A stretch of DNA of 62,500 bases, taken from Cristatella mucedo. Its lineage: Eukaryota > Bryozoa > Phylactolaemata > Cristatellidae. Location: assembly GCA_009760855.2 (NCBI GenBank), contig WPIO01000025.1, positions 4,837,501 through 4,900,000 of the forward strand. Reading direction: 5' to 3'. This document shows, one piece after another, positions 1 to 37,300 of the stretch; the stretch's first letter is position 1, and every line of letters starts with the position of its first letter. The position numbers were made by a program, and so were the translations under genes. The notes under the pieces are model-generated. The model saw only the letters and a program-made list of their open reading frames with translations, did not search any database and was not told where the DNA came from.

Positions 1-24326
<24,326 letters not shown>

Positions 24327-24329
24327 GTC

Positions 24330-25200
24330 CGCCGTCGTTTGAGACGCCCCGTCGACGACGGCCGCCGCAGCTGCGACGTCCTCCGGCGGCGCGACGAGCT
24401 ATTATCGAAAGGGGGCGGCTCGGCAACAACGAGCGTGCGACAAAGCGGCCATTGGCATGCAAATGTATCGGCTTTTGGACACTGCTGTTACCCGCGTTTC
24501 ACCTTTGTCACGATGATAACTTTCGGCACCGCTTGATCGAGTCGGGCAATCGGTCAGAGGCGCCGGCGTCTCGTAGAGTAGCTCGAATAGGGGCGAGATT
24601 CTCGGCGAGAAATCAGCGCCTGAATTAAGAAAGTATGCGGCGTCATTGTCAGAGTCGGCTCGCCGCTGATTGTAAGCCGCTCGTCGTCGTCGTCGGCAAG
24701 TGGGTCACGACCGCTACGCGGCAGGCGAGGGTGCCGATCGGAAAGCGCCGCGAGCGTTAAGCGCTGCCCGGCGGCTGCGGCGGCGGCGAGTAAGCGCCGC
24801 CACCGCCGCCGCCACCGCTCTGTAGTCAGGCGTTTAGTCAACGTCCCGCGAGCTACCTCCGTTGCGCCGGCGGCAACGCTCAGAGCCTAGGGTGTCTGCC
24901 GCGCCGCGCTGCGGAGTCGAGCGCACGACGACGAGGTCCGATATTATGACGACGGATACCTTACTGGGAGAGCCAAGTCTCGGCAGCCGCAGAGCCCGCA
25001 ACATGACGCCCACGTACCGGCCTGGACGCGCGCGCGGCAACAGGGAATTCCATTCATGGGGGGGAGGGGGTTGACCGCCGAAGCTGTGGCAGGGCTGGGA
25101 CTAGCGGCATAAAAGTCGCGAGGAATCGATGCTTGAGGTCGCTGAACCCGCCGGGGCGGCGGACGTGCCAAGGTTAGGATGCGTGGCGCTCGTAACGGAC
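24330..25200. promoter_or_regulatory. CpG-rich interval upstream of the hillarin-like start, possible promoter region
   Basis: Sequence upstream of the minus-strand start codon stays very GC- and CpG-rich for several hundred bases, then falls to average composition. It faces the plus-strand SH3YL1-like gene, whose first non-coding exon was not located. A CpG-island promoter, possibly shared, is an inference from composition and gene orientation only. No core promoter motif is claimed. Confidence 0.3.
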
Positions 25201-25311
25201 GGCGTGCGACCGGAAGCGTTGAAGCCTCTAGCTTCTGTCTGCGGTAGGGGCGACTGTTGGCACGTCGAACTGGCTTCTACAGCTAGCAGCAAGGATCGAC
25301 ATCTGACGGAG

Positions 25312-25365
25312 AGTGAGAGAGAGAGGGAGAGAGAGAGGGAGAGAGAGAGAGGGAGAATGACAGGG

Positions 25366-25439
<74 letters not shown>

Positions 25440-25455
25440 GACAGAGAGAGAGAGG
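25312..25455 (+). repeat. (GA) microsatellite, imperfect
   Basis: GA repeats with GGGA and ACAGA interruptions. Confidence 0.95.
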
Positions 25456-25919
25456 TTCTCGTAGCATATAGCAAAAAAACAAGTCCAACTACCGGATGGA
25501 GGTGAGTGGCGGCAGCCGCTGTCCAGAAAGGACCTGTGGGCACCGGAAGACTGATGCCGCCGCCGCGGCAGCTCGGTGCGAAGTAGCTACGCCGCGAAGC
25601 TCTCAGGTCAAGGAGAGAGGCTTGACCTGTATCAGCTGTTCCACCGGAAGCACCGCAGCTCCTCTAGCAAAGGGAACACGTGGCTGCAATTGTTTGCTTT
25701 AGATGCCATCTAGCGGTCAACATTAGACGTGACTGTTGAAGCTTGATGCGGTAGCGAACGGACAAAACGGGAAGCGGCGGAATACAGATTTCGCAAACAC
25801 GCCGTAACTCTGTAACGCTATAGCTGCCGAACGACCGGTACTCGTGGAAATAGGTCGACCTTCGCCAATGACTCCGAATCGGTGCAACTATACGCAGATC
25901 AGCAGCAGACACTAGTTAC

Positions 25920-26100
25920 TACTAATAATAATAATTCACTTGATAAAGCGCCCTCGGAGAACTTACTCTCTCTCTCTCTAGGCGCTTTACATTTGCTGTA
26001 AAGTGAAATGCAATTGAACGGTAAGTAAAATCATGCTTGAAAAACAAACGAAATGAATAATATGGTTAGGGGTGACATGCACAGGGTCAGCATGCAAATA
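25920..26100 (-). mobile_element. L2 3'-end fragment
   Basis: ATT tail plus about 170 bases of L2 3' UTR, nearly the same as the start of the 2.3 kb copy (CACTTGATAAAGCGCCCTC, GGTTAGGGGTGACATGCACA). Confidence 0.85.
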
Positions 26101-26109
26101 CTAATGTCC

Positions 26110-28330
26110 GTTTTTAGACCAGCGCGTGAGAATATGCCTAGGCCGTGCGTGCAAAGAAGGTGCGGCAGGTAAGCTCGCAGCCCAGCCGCACCACAAGACT
26201 CGGCTGGGGGGGGGGGAGATTTGCTTTAAATTTGCTGGCGCCCACGCCCCAGCCTGCCCGAGCTGTCTACGGCGGGTAGTGCAAATGTTAGCGTCTCGCG
26301 TTGTGACATACTCTGCTTTTATTTCTCAATCTTGCGATGCACTAACTAGGAGTAAACTCCGTTGGCGAAAAAAAATAATTGTGCGCCTACTGAGAAACCG
26401 GCGTGCGTTACTTTCCCTCGAAACGCTCGGGCGCGCGGCGGCTTGATGCGGCACCGCTCATTTCAAAACCCCGTCGGCTCGGCCAAAGAACGCAACGTCG
26501 GGGCGCGTTGATGCCCCAGGTAGCCGATGGTGAGGCATAGACTCGCGAGTGCAGACAGCGGTCGCAGCCTAGCGCGGCGTCGGCGCTCAGAGCGTGAAAG
26601 CTGCTCTTTAACGTATAAAGGCGCGAACGATCTAACGGCGTCCCTGGGCCTAATATCGTCTGGAAAGTTACATGGCTTAAATCGGACGGGTACGAGAGCG
26701 CGTCTTCATAGCTTCATTTTTTCAAGTTTGCTACTTCCAAGCTGTACGAGTGTTTCAGCCGTCTTCTTAGCTTTCCAGTGCTCGCTGTGTTTGAATCTTG
26801 AACATATTGGCATATAAGCCCTCAGTTCGTTCAGGGGGCGGCGCACGGTAAATGCAGAGGGCTGACAATCTGCAACAGAAGGCCACACTAGCAGAGCCAG
26901 CCATTCGGAAATTTAAATAAATAAATATACTTCAAATGTAAAGCGCCCCTTAAAAAGAATTGAATCCCTATTCAGGCGCTTCACGCTTGCCACAGGGTTT
27001 GAGCCCATGACCTCGATCGTGCCGAATGGCACCGTCGGGGACCACCGGCGTTCCGAGTCATCCGCTACCTGCTAGGACCGGCGGAAGTGTAAGTCGGGCA
27101 GAGCGAATCGCCTCTGGGCGCCAACTGCAAATTGCCTCCGATGTCCAACCTCAGATAGATTTAGCGGAAGTCACAATTAAAAGTAGGCAGTAAACCGGAG
27201 TACGGCTAAAGGCGCACCGGTGGCCGTATAAAGCCGCGTCTTTAATACTTGTATAGAGAGCGTAAGAACGGCTCGCCCACAGCCCAATTATTTTCAGATT
27301 ACAGGACTGGTAAACCAGACGTCGCGAGATCGTTTCTAAAGGTCGTCTTATCGAAAGGCCTTATTTATATTGCGGCAAGAGAGATTCAGCGGCTGTTACT
27401 GCCGCTCGCTGTGGGCTATAAGGGGTGGCCTGTCTGCGGCGCGACTCGATACCGCGACAGGAGTGAAGAATTTCGGACTTTTGCTGACTGCCAAACATGC
27501 CTCAGCATGGCCATATCTGCTCGCTTTTGTTGTTCTTTCTGATAAATTAAGGTGGAATCGTATGACCACGCTGGATATCATGTCCGAAATCACTGCAAGG
27601 CATATGGCTCGGATTCGACAAAGAGGTGCTCATTCTTGTTATTGCAGGAAGTGTCGATGTCAAGAATAAAAATCGAACGGTCATTAATTACATCGCTCTT
27701 TAATTTAGCTTGCTAGTAAGATTCTTGTTAAATTTGGAGGATCTCAATGACCTTGTGAAGTAAGCCGTGTGGAAAACTTGGTTCTCCACGGTCGCAGTCA
27801 AACCCACATCTCACCCGTTGTCGGCTAAGCCTATAAATTGGGCTGGCGTGAATACTTCCTTTGCTTCGAAGGAAATGCAACTAACTATTAAGCACGCAGA
27901 AAGTTGATTGTAAGTTAAGCACACAGTAAGAAATTATCGTTCTTCTTTTTTTAAACTTCTGCCCTCCCTCTTTCTTTTCGCCTCCTTCGTATTTCACTCT
28001 TGATCTCATCTTTCTCCATCGTAATGCCTTTGTCCTCTATCTCTCACGATCCGTCCTCTCGCTCTCTCTCTCTCTCGTGGTTGTATGCTTTATTGCGGGT
28101 TTATGGTTTTATCGGTTTAGGGATTATATGGAATTAAGGTTGAATGAGTTGATGTTTTACAAGGGTGGGTCACTGCCGGGACAGGAGCAGGCGGTTCGAA
28201 GCAGGGCGGAGGGGAGAAGGGCTGTGTGGTGTAACGCTGAGAGCATTGACGGAATACAAGAGTTTTGAAGCCCCCTCGGTGGCTGCATCTGGTCTCTTGT
28301 GTACCGTCGCGTACTGGGTGTCAGAGCGTC
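26110..28330. other. Intergenic sequence between the divergent genes
   Basis: Apart from one SINE (26.9 kb), nothing recognisable. A non-coding first exon of the SH3YL1-like gene could be here but was not identified. Confidence 0.4.
26912..27062 (-). mobile_element. tRNA-derived SINE, family B
   Basis: Reverse complement has a tRNA-like head with a B-box-like ATGGGCTCAAACCC, then a tail (GCGCCTGAATAGGGATTCAA) related to the L2 3' end, and an AT-rich terminus. Confidence 0.65.
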
Positions 28331-28332
28331 AG

Positions 28333-28446
<114 letters not shown>

Positions 28447-28724
28447 CACAGATCACAACCCCACCTCTTTCTTCATCTCTCTTCTCTTCGTATTTCACCC
28501 ACCCTCCGTCCTCTCCAGGTCTCCCTTCCTATCACGCGCACTCACATATGTACACAGGGGCGCACATGCTAAGCGCTACCATCGACGCAGCCAGTAAGAC
28601 CTATTTGCCCAACCAGATGATACCAAGAGGCAGCCGACTGCGACTGGCGGGCATTTGCGTTTGTTGACATCCGGAACTAGGCAGAAGTTGCTACCTCGGA
28701 GCTTCGTCCGAGGACTGAGTAGCG

Positions 28725-28839
28725 ATGCCCAATAATCCCTTTCCTTGCAGTCTGAAGTCAGAAGCTCAGAAAGCAGCGAAGATTTTACGTGACTTTGTCA
28801 TTCCGAGCACCAGCACAGGACCCGATAGGACTATACCAG
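28725..28839 (+). CDS. SH3YL1: SH3YL1-like exon with start codon (SYLF N-terminus)
   Basis: Encodes MPNNPFPCSLKSEAQKAAKI followed by LRDF, close to the N-terminus of SH3YL1 and Ysc84 proteins, whose first helix is thought to contact membranes. It ends TIP plus one base before a GTATTC donor. An upstream splice acceptor at CTGAGTAG is plausible, so the 5' UTR probably starts in an earlier exon. Confidence 0.88.
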
Positions 28840-30604
28840 GTATTCTGCCGATCCGATTTTCTGTTCGTAGTCCAGCGTACTTGTTGTCTCGTGAAATACT
28901 TTTTAGCCTTCCTACTATATCTAGGAAGCAGTAACTTGGTCATGTTAGTAGTAAAAATTAGTTTTGCAGAACCCGCTTACAGTCCCCCAGCACTTCTCTA
29001 ACCGAGGTATAATGCTGCTAACCAGTACAGTGTGGGCTTTAGGCTTAGTCCTTGCTGCTGCTGAAACAGTCTTTGACACCGATGCCTTCTGGTGTATTAT
29101 AACTGTTGCGTGTAGAGCACGCCCTTTTAAACGCCTTTCATTTTTTAACGCTGCAAATAGGTTGATCAGGCAGTACGTGCAGCAGAAATCTTGTTTGAAG
29201 AATGACCTATTTCCTAAGATCGATGCGATGGCTTCCATACCAAGCGTTCTGACGAAAATGCAGGCTTCCGCCCATTCAACGAGTTAAGAGTTCTCAGTAT
29301 TTCGGCTCGTTGTTTTCAGAGATTTTCAACCACTCCTGCTTGCATGAACCACAGCATTGGTGCTGAGCTAGGTTCTTAAAATGGCCTAACGATTATTTGT
29401 CAGTGGCGAAGTGATAGCATTAAAGAACAACAGGAAAAATTAGTGAGAATGGCCACATGGGCACAAGCTGCATCGATGTCCCAAGACTTGCGGTAGTGTG
29501 CCGTTATGGATGTTCAGAGCAAAAGCATCTGCCGATAACCTCTTTTTAGATGCAAAAGGGCAACAAGTGTATTAGCTTGGGAGACCAGCAGGAGCTGGGA
29601 GCCTAATACGATCGTAGCTTCTTATATATGGGGAGCTAAGCCATGGTAGATCTCGCTGTTCCATTCCTCGGCATAAAGACCGTTGGTGACAAAAGCTTTA
29701 GCTCTGCAGGTCCTAGACTGTGGAACTCGCTTCCACGATTCTTATGCAACGACAACTGCTCTCCTGCTGCCGACTATGGCACGTTCTTTCCAGCCGTCCT
29801 GTGGTGTTACTTTCATGCTACTCACTACCTCAACTGCCCTCCTGATTCAACTATGCTTCTCACTCTCTCTTTGTTGCATGAGATGAAGTATGTTGGCTAC
29901 CGAATGCATACCGAAAGCCATTTAAGCTTTCTGTATGCTATAGAAGACTCTCTTGTGTAACACCAACATAGTCTTGAGAGTTTGTGAACTTACAGAGACG
30001 ATGCATTACATTACAATATATCTTGAAGGTTGACGAGTGAGATTTAGCTTGCATGTCTTTGCTTGTGCAGTGCATTGGGTCATCACTGAAGTATGGTGAC
30101 ACTCAGCCAAATTTCTAAAATTGCAAGATCGATATCAGCGCCTTGGTGAAGCTTGTTGGTGTTTTCGATAACCCTGCTCGTGTGCCAGGACAGATCAACA
30201 ATAGCCCGGCCACAGGAGCACACAGGAGCTGGTACAGATCCTTAACTAGACCTTGCCATATCAATCTCCTATTTCAGAAAATAGAGTGAATGAGGCGACT
30301 GGCTCTGTTACTTGTCTTTGCTATGCATTCAACGAAACCTTGACGCCATCGTATAGGACAGTCAAGAGAGCTTCTTGCTTGTAGCCGTGGCATTGATCTT
30401 GCCAACCATAAACATTTAGCTCATTGGCTGTCCGACTTCCACAATAGAGTCACCATATGCTACTATGCCAACTGCAAGCAGTGCTTGTAGCACTGTTTAG
30501 GTAAGGTTGCGAAGAAGGCATTGATAGTCGTCTTCAGTGCACAGTTGCGAATTTTTTCAGTGCACTGGCAAGTGCATATGTGTGTACACTTGTATGTAGG
30601 TACA

Positions 30605-30659
<55 letters not shown>

Positions 30660-32847
30660 ATGCAGGTACCTAGTCGCATGTGCACATTTGGCCTTACATC
30701 GGCACTGGTGCCTCCAACAGCTGATGTAATACTGAGCTATTGGGTAGCCGGGTATTTCTATTTCTATTTATCCAGGGACAGTTATCAAGTCGGCCAAGGG
30801 CTTGGCGATCATCACAGTGGTGAAAGCAGGCTTTCTTCTCAGTGCACGAGGAGGCAGTGGCATTGTAGTGGCCAGGCTGGACGAAGGTGAGATATGCCCA
30901 TCTATCAGGCTGACATATGACCTTCCCCCTGCCTCCCTCCCACTCCCTCTGTAATGTTCGGCCTGACACCCTCCTTTGCCGATAGAGGTTGTGAGGAAAC
31001 CGAAGTTTTGCCACTTGGCGACTTCACCTCAAAGAGTGCTTAAGTATGCTGTGTGTGCAGTCGTCCCTCCTTTATTGCGGTTAATCAGTTCCAGACTCTG
31101 CTGCGATTAGTGAATTTCCACAAAGCAAGATTTTTTATTTATAAATTGAATATTTTTGTAGTTAGAGCATAGAAAACCTATCCACGACCGTCTAAATACG
31201 GTTTTTAACATTATTAGAGCCCTCTGGATGTGAAATAAGACACCTGTAGTCACAACTACACTCACGTATTACCCAATATATTAGACAAAGTAGGAGAAAA
31301 TAAGACATACTAGGCGTTACAACTATCCTTGTTATTAGTTTTCATTTAATTACACGCACACACAGTTCTTACACTCAACCACTAAACTATGAAAATAGTG
31401 CAGCTTGTTCGATGATGAAGGGATGAAGATGAAAAGATGTACAGCACAGCAGAGAAGAGCGAGGCTACTGCTCCTCTGAAGGCCTGACTTCAGTAGGAGA
31501 GTCTTCAGGTGGTGCAGTATTTTCAGCAGGTGCATCGTCGTCTTCGTAGTTCCACAGGGACGGTATTTTTTTATTTTTATTGTAATACGAGGGTGTATGA
31601 TTGACTCACAAAACCGAGTGCATGCTGCATAATTTTCACTATCTTGATCAACTTTTAAATAAAAAACTCACAAAACCGAGGAACTCACAAAACCGAGTGC
31701 ATGCTGCATAATTTTCACTATCTTGATCAACTTTTAAATGAATATACCTGTATTTGAAAAACCGCGATAGAGTGAAACCGCAAAAGTCGAATTGTGACGT
31801 GGCAAGGGACGACTGTACAACCCCAACCGCATGACTGGTTGTTTACCGTTGGCGTTCTGGTAGCCACATCCAGTTCCTCAACCCCTCATGCTCTAAGCAG
31901 ATGGTGCCAATTGTTCTTATACTTGGCAGATTTGATTGGAGTGATTCAGGCCGGGCGAATTCCTCCTGATATCAATGTTGATTTCTGTTGTCCATCATCT
32001 CATTGCAATACTTCAGGAGCATAGTCGGGTTCCGTCGTTTTGTTGAAGAACCCTGTTTTATAAATGTATCGTAGAGTTGGGGTATGGACATTTTCCTCCC
32101 TGGACGTTCTCCCCATCCCATCTGGGGTAGGACATCCCCCCCGGAATACGGTTTAGGTTTTAGGATTTTAGGGTTTAGGGTGTTTAGGGTTTAGGGTTTT
32201 AGGGTTTAGAATTTAGGGTTTAGGGTTTTTAGGGTTTTTAGGGTTTAGTGTTTAAGGTTTAGGGTTTAGTTCGGGCTGTGCCTCCGTGCCTAAGTCCACC
32301 CTTGCTCATATTCCGAACTTTAATTAGTGCGTATTAGGGCGTAACTAGATCTCTTGAGCTCAAGTTATACTCAGTAGAAGCTTTAGCTCTGCAGGTCCTA
32401 GACTGTGGAACTCGCTTCCACAATTCTTACGCAACGACATCTACTCTCCAACTGCCGACTATGGCACATCTTTTTCAGCGGTCCTGAACTGCTACTTCTA
32501 TGCTACTCACTACCTCAACTGCTCTCCTAACTCTGCTATGCTTCCCACTTTCTCTTTGTTGCGTGAGACGAAGTCTGTTGGCTATCGAATGCGTACCGAA
32601 AGCCGCTTAGGCTGTGAGTGCGCTATACAAAACTCTCCTTCGTAACACCCACATGGTCTTTATGACTTTGTGGAGTTACTGATGGAGATACATACATACA
32701 TATACCTCTGAGGTTTAGTGCTCATTTGCAGGAACGTGCCGTAGCGCAAGCCGCCTTGACGGGTAAGAACAAGTGCTTGGCGGCCGTCGAATGTGACCGA
32801 ACTGTATAGCTCACCTTATTTTAATAGAGCATGAACTTCATTTGATC

Positions 32848-32881
<34 letters not shown>

Positions 32882-34158
32882 GTATTCTTAGTTATACATT
32901 AATCAATAAAGGGGGAAATGTCCTACGGGGGAATGTCGGGGTGGGGATGTCCTAGGGTCCACCAGGAGGGAAATGTCCCGAGGGGGGAACGTCCAGGGGG
33001 GGAGGTCCTACAACCGTAGTTACAGCTCACCGCCCTCCACTCTATGTGCACGGCGCCTTTCTACGACCATGCAGTTCTGAGAGGTTTTGCTTCCATCCTA
33101 GTTGCTTTGAGCACAAAGTTTTGGGGTTGTCATGATGCCGACTTAGGATCTTTCCTACTGCTCTAGCTTATCCTATAGAAGTAACATTTAATGCAGCAAA
33201 CGTCACAAAGATATTGCCCCTGCTTTCCACCTATCCTGATTATCACCTACCTTATTGCATATTGACTTGTTTTGATTAGAATTCATTTGTATAACGCCCC
33301 AAGAGAACTTAAATCTCTATCCAGGCGCTGCTTCACACAAGCCTCGGGGCTCGAGCCCACGACCTCAGCCAGACCTTGGTCGAGGCGAGCACCTTAACCG
33401 CTGGAGCGAACCTGATGGCAGCTGATAAAATACTTGGTAGTGTTTTGGGAAAGCTTGGAAAGGAGGTATGCTGCATGTAGCTGGATCTGATTGGTTTGAC
33501 GTCCGCTCATGTGTAAATCGAGGATGTAGCATCGGGCTAGCATCTACTTGTGGATCAACGAGATACAGTCCTAGCTTTCACTTGATGCCTGCTCTGGCCG
33601 TGAAATAGTGCCAGGAGTGTGACTTAGCTCAGTGCGCACGCAGAAAGCAGAGAAGCCTTCTGCCAAAAATGAGCCAGAAGCATTCAAGTCGCTCCAATTT
33701 TTCAATGGCATCCGATCGTCTTAAGAGCAGTAGATGCCACGACCATAGGCAACAAAGCAAAGAATGTTAATAGTGAGGGCTCAGATCATACCTGCCGGTG
33801 GCTGCAGCAGCAGGTACCAGCATGAGCCTGCACAAGGTGAGGCGGGCTGGCGCGAGCTACATGGTATGTATAGGTAATCATGTCAATCCGAGCAGTGATG
33901 CCGATCCTTGAGGTTGCGCTTTCCCTGTTACGATCTTGAGGGAGCTCAGTGGTTTTGGGTTGGAGCCTGCCTTGCCTTGCTATGAATGCCGGCAAGAGTC
34001 GCATAGGATACTTGCTGTGGTACTGACCCTCTGAAGTTAAGTATTGTGCTGCCAGTAATTCTCACCTAGAACAAGAAGAGGAGTGCAGTTCTTAATTAGC
34101 TGTTAAGTTCTGAGGCTTTAATTTTTGGCAAACCATTCAAAATGTGAACTTAAATGCA

Positions 34159-34193
<35 letters not shown>

Positions 34194-34197
34194 TCAA

Positions 34198-34285
<88 letters not shown>

Positions 34286-34304
34286 GCATGTATAGATAGA
34301 TAGG

Positions 34305-34355
<51 letters not shown>

Positions 34356-37300
34356 GTAGGTAGGTAGATAGATAATCTACAACCAAGCAGGACATGAGCA
34401 AGCTTGCTACTCTATAGAACCTTTTGAGTTGACGTAATATATTATGCAGCTGAAGGTTGTTGATGGCATCCGGTCGAATGAACTACAGTCGAGCTGACGG
34501 TCAAGGATGTTCCTAAAGTTGTGATGTGATCGCAAAGCTCCTCCTGTGTCTCTTTTATTTATTTTGTGGTCTTATTGCCTCTCGTCTAACTCTTCATCAA
34601 GTTTAACAAGTCAAACCAGGATCATGAATTCATGGAACTTTGATGCTTCCTTGAACCATTAACCATCTCCTTAACTGCTCTCCGGTTAGCTCCTTCCCTA
34701 GTGATCCTTGCTGTGATCTAGCAGATCGCTTCTCTAGCTTCTTTGTCAGGAAGATAGACACTATCAGAAAGTCCATCCCGAATGTAATAGCATCACCAAT
34801 TGACTCTTCTCCCACAGTATCATCCCCACAGGAGTCCTCTCCCTCAATTCCTTGCCCAACCTCAGTTTTTTATTCCAGCCTGCCACGAGATTTGACCACG
34901 TGTCTCCTTTGCTAAAAGAGCTAGGATGTCTGTCGGTTGATCAACGGATACAGAGCAAAGTTCTTACCCACAAGGCCCGCCACGGCTTGGCTCCTCCATA
35001 CCTGGCTGAACTGCTGCATCAGTTTCAGCCTCTTCGTGCCCTCAGGTCCTGTATGGACAACAAATTAGGTGTTCCATTCCTATGCTTAAAGACCGTTGGC
35101 GACAGAAGCTTTAGCTCTGCAGGTCCTAGACTGTGAAACTCGCTTCCACAATTCTATGCAACGAAAACTGCTCTCTTGCTACCGACTATGGCTCATCCTT
35201 TTCAGTGGTCCTGAGCTGCTACTTCCATGCTACTATTACCTCAACTGCTCTCCTGACTCTGCTATGCTTGCCACTTCCTCTTTGCTTCGTGAGAGGAAGT
35301 ATGTTGACTACCGAATGCTTACCGAAAGCCGCCTAGGCTATGAGTACGCTATGCAAAACTCTCCTAGGGTAATACCCACATAGTCTTTGTGGCTTTGTGG
35401 AGTTACAGGAGGAGATACATTACATAGTGACATAATCCTTAAATTTATCTCCCATTCAAAGAAGACTATTAGCCCTATTGACCCTATTCCTACTGTCCTA
35501 CTTCTGTAATGCATAGATCTGCTGCTGTCAGGCATAAGATAATAAATATGCCCTTAGCCCCAGATCTTGTCCATGCGCCTTTCAAAAAGGCTGCTGTTAG
35601 CCCACTCATTCAGAAGGCAATGTCAGAGCCCCAGAACTTCTGTTCAGTCTCTATACTGCCATAAAATCGAGGACACTGAAACGAGCAGTGGCACAATTAA
35701 ACTCTTGTATCGAAACTTCAAACCTAGCAAGTAAGATCGATCAGGTTTTAGAGCTAATCACTCCACAGGGTCAGCATTGCTTCGGATGTAAACCGGCCTT
35801 CTCAGGAATTGAGACTTTAAGTAAAGTTTCTCTACTTGTTTTGCTTGATGTTTCGGCAACAGTTGATACTATTGATCACAAGGTCTTTCTCAAGTGCCTC
35901 TCAATTTGCCTGGGTATCACTGGTTCTCCACTGGAATGGTTTAGCTTCTATCTCTTCTTAAACTACGATTAAAGCGACGATAAAACAGAACTGCTAATTG
36001 AGGACACCCCAAGCTTGTGGCTGGACTAGAAGGCTTTGCTCTTCTCATAAGTGATACTGTTGTGTGGCCATCATAATTTACTTGGTTATTTAGGTGTCGT
36101 CTTTGACAGCTGCCTAAATTTTTAAAGTTTTGGTAAGAAGATTGCTTCATCAGCTAGCCATCACGTCTGATCCCTGTCTAATAATTGGAACTGTCTTCTA
36201 TGATGGCTTGCAAAAGTTTAACTAGCTTCATGGTTCTGTCTCGGCTAGATATTTGTAATTCCATTTTGGCTGGGCTACCGTAAAAAGCCACTTGGTCACT
36301 GCAGCTGGCGATGAATATGGCTGCGAGGCTAGTTTTCAAATCCCAAAGGTTTGACCATGTGTCTTCTTTGCCGAAAGAGCTTGGATCGCTGGTGGTTCAT
36401 CAACGGAGACAGACCAAATCTAGACTGGATCTCACATCCACAATTCTTATACAACGACAACTGCTCTCCTGCTGCCGACTGCTGCAATCCTTTCGAGTGT
36501 CCTGCACTACTACTTCCATGCCACTCACTATCTTTACTGCTCTCGTGACTCAGCCATGCTTCTCACTTTCTCTTTGTTTCGTGAGATAAAGTCTGTTGGC
36601 TACTGAATCCTTACCGAAAGCCACTTAGGCTGCAAGTGCTCTATGCAAAACTCTCCTGCATAGCACCCACACAGTCTTTTTGGCTTTGTGGAGATACAGA
36701 CAGAAATACATACGTACTCAGTAGAGGACTCCAGAAGATTAATATCAATGGGCAAAAATTACCCGGGGAGCCACTAAATTAGGGGGTCCACTTCTTTTCA
36801 CAATTTTAACTCTCTTATATAAAAAAATATAATTCATTTGTATAGCACCCCAAGAGAACTCAATCTCTATTCAGGTGCTTCACATATGCCTGAGGACTCG
36901 AGCCCACGACCTCAGCCAGATCTTGGTCGGGGCGAGCACCTTAACCGCTGGACCAAACCAACCAACTCCCTTTCTTTCTCTCTTGCCGATGTAATCGCCA
37001 AGAACAATCGTGGGTTCTTGCCTTGTATGCCGACGGAACACAGTATACCTATGCTTTGATCCCTCTACGTTCCAGGACGTCGAACACTCTTGACTCCCTT
37101 GCTGCATGTATTGCCGACATCTGCACGTGGATGGTAGCAGACTGCCTCAAATTGATTGACGATAAAACCAACTTACTAGTTATGGGCAAACCTGGTGTGA
37201 CTTGGAAATAGAAAAATCTATTTCTTAAAACGGCTCTACCAGAACATCTCTTATAGCAAATGCACGAAATCTGGGTTAGTGTTTATTGTTCTGAATAATA

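Larger units (their letters stand above)
32075..33012. mobile_element. Unclassified element with G-rich inverted ends around a TTTAGGG array
   Basis: The left end (32,075-32,143) and the reverse complement of the right end (32,910-33,012) both consist of variants of GGACATTTTCCTCCC and CCTGGACGTTC separated by C runs. Between them lie a telomere-like array, a LINE family 2 fragment and a TA repeat. No protein coding was seen. The family is not one I can name. Confidence 0.5.

Noticed and set aside
31610-31740. CRISPR-like direct repeats
   Set aside because: Only two long copies, inside a DNA transposon in animal-type DNA; no array structure anywhere in the window.
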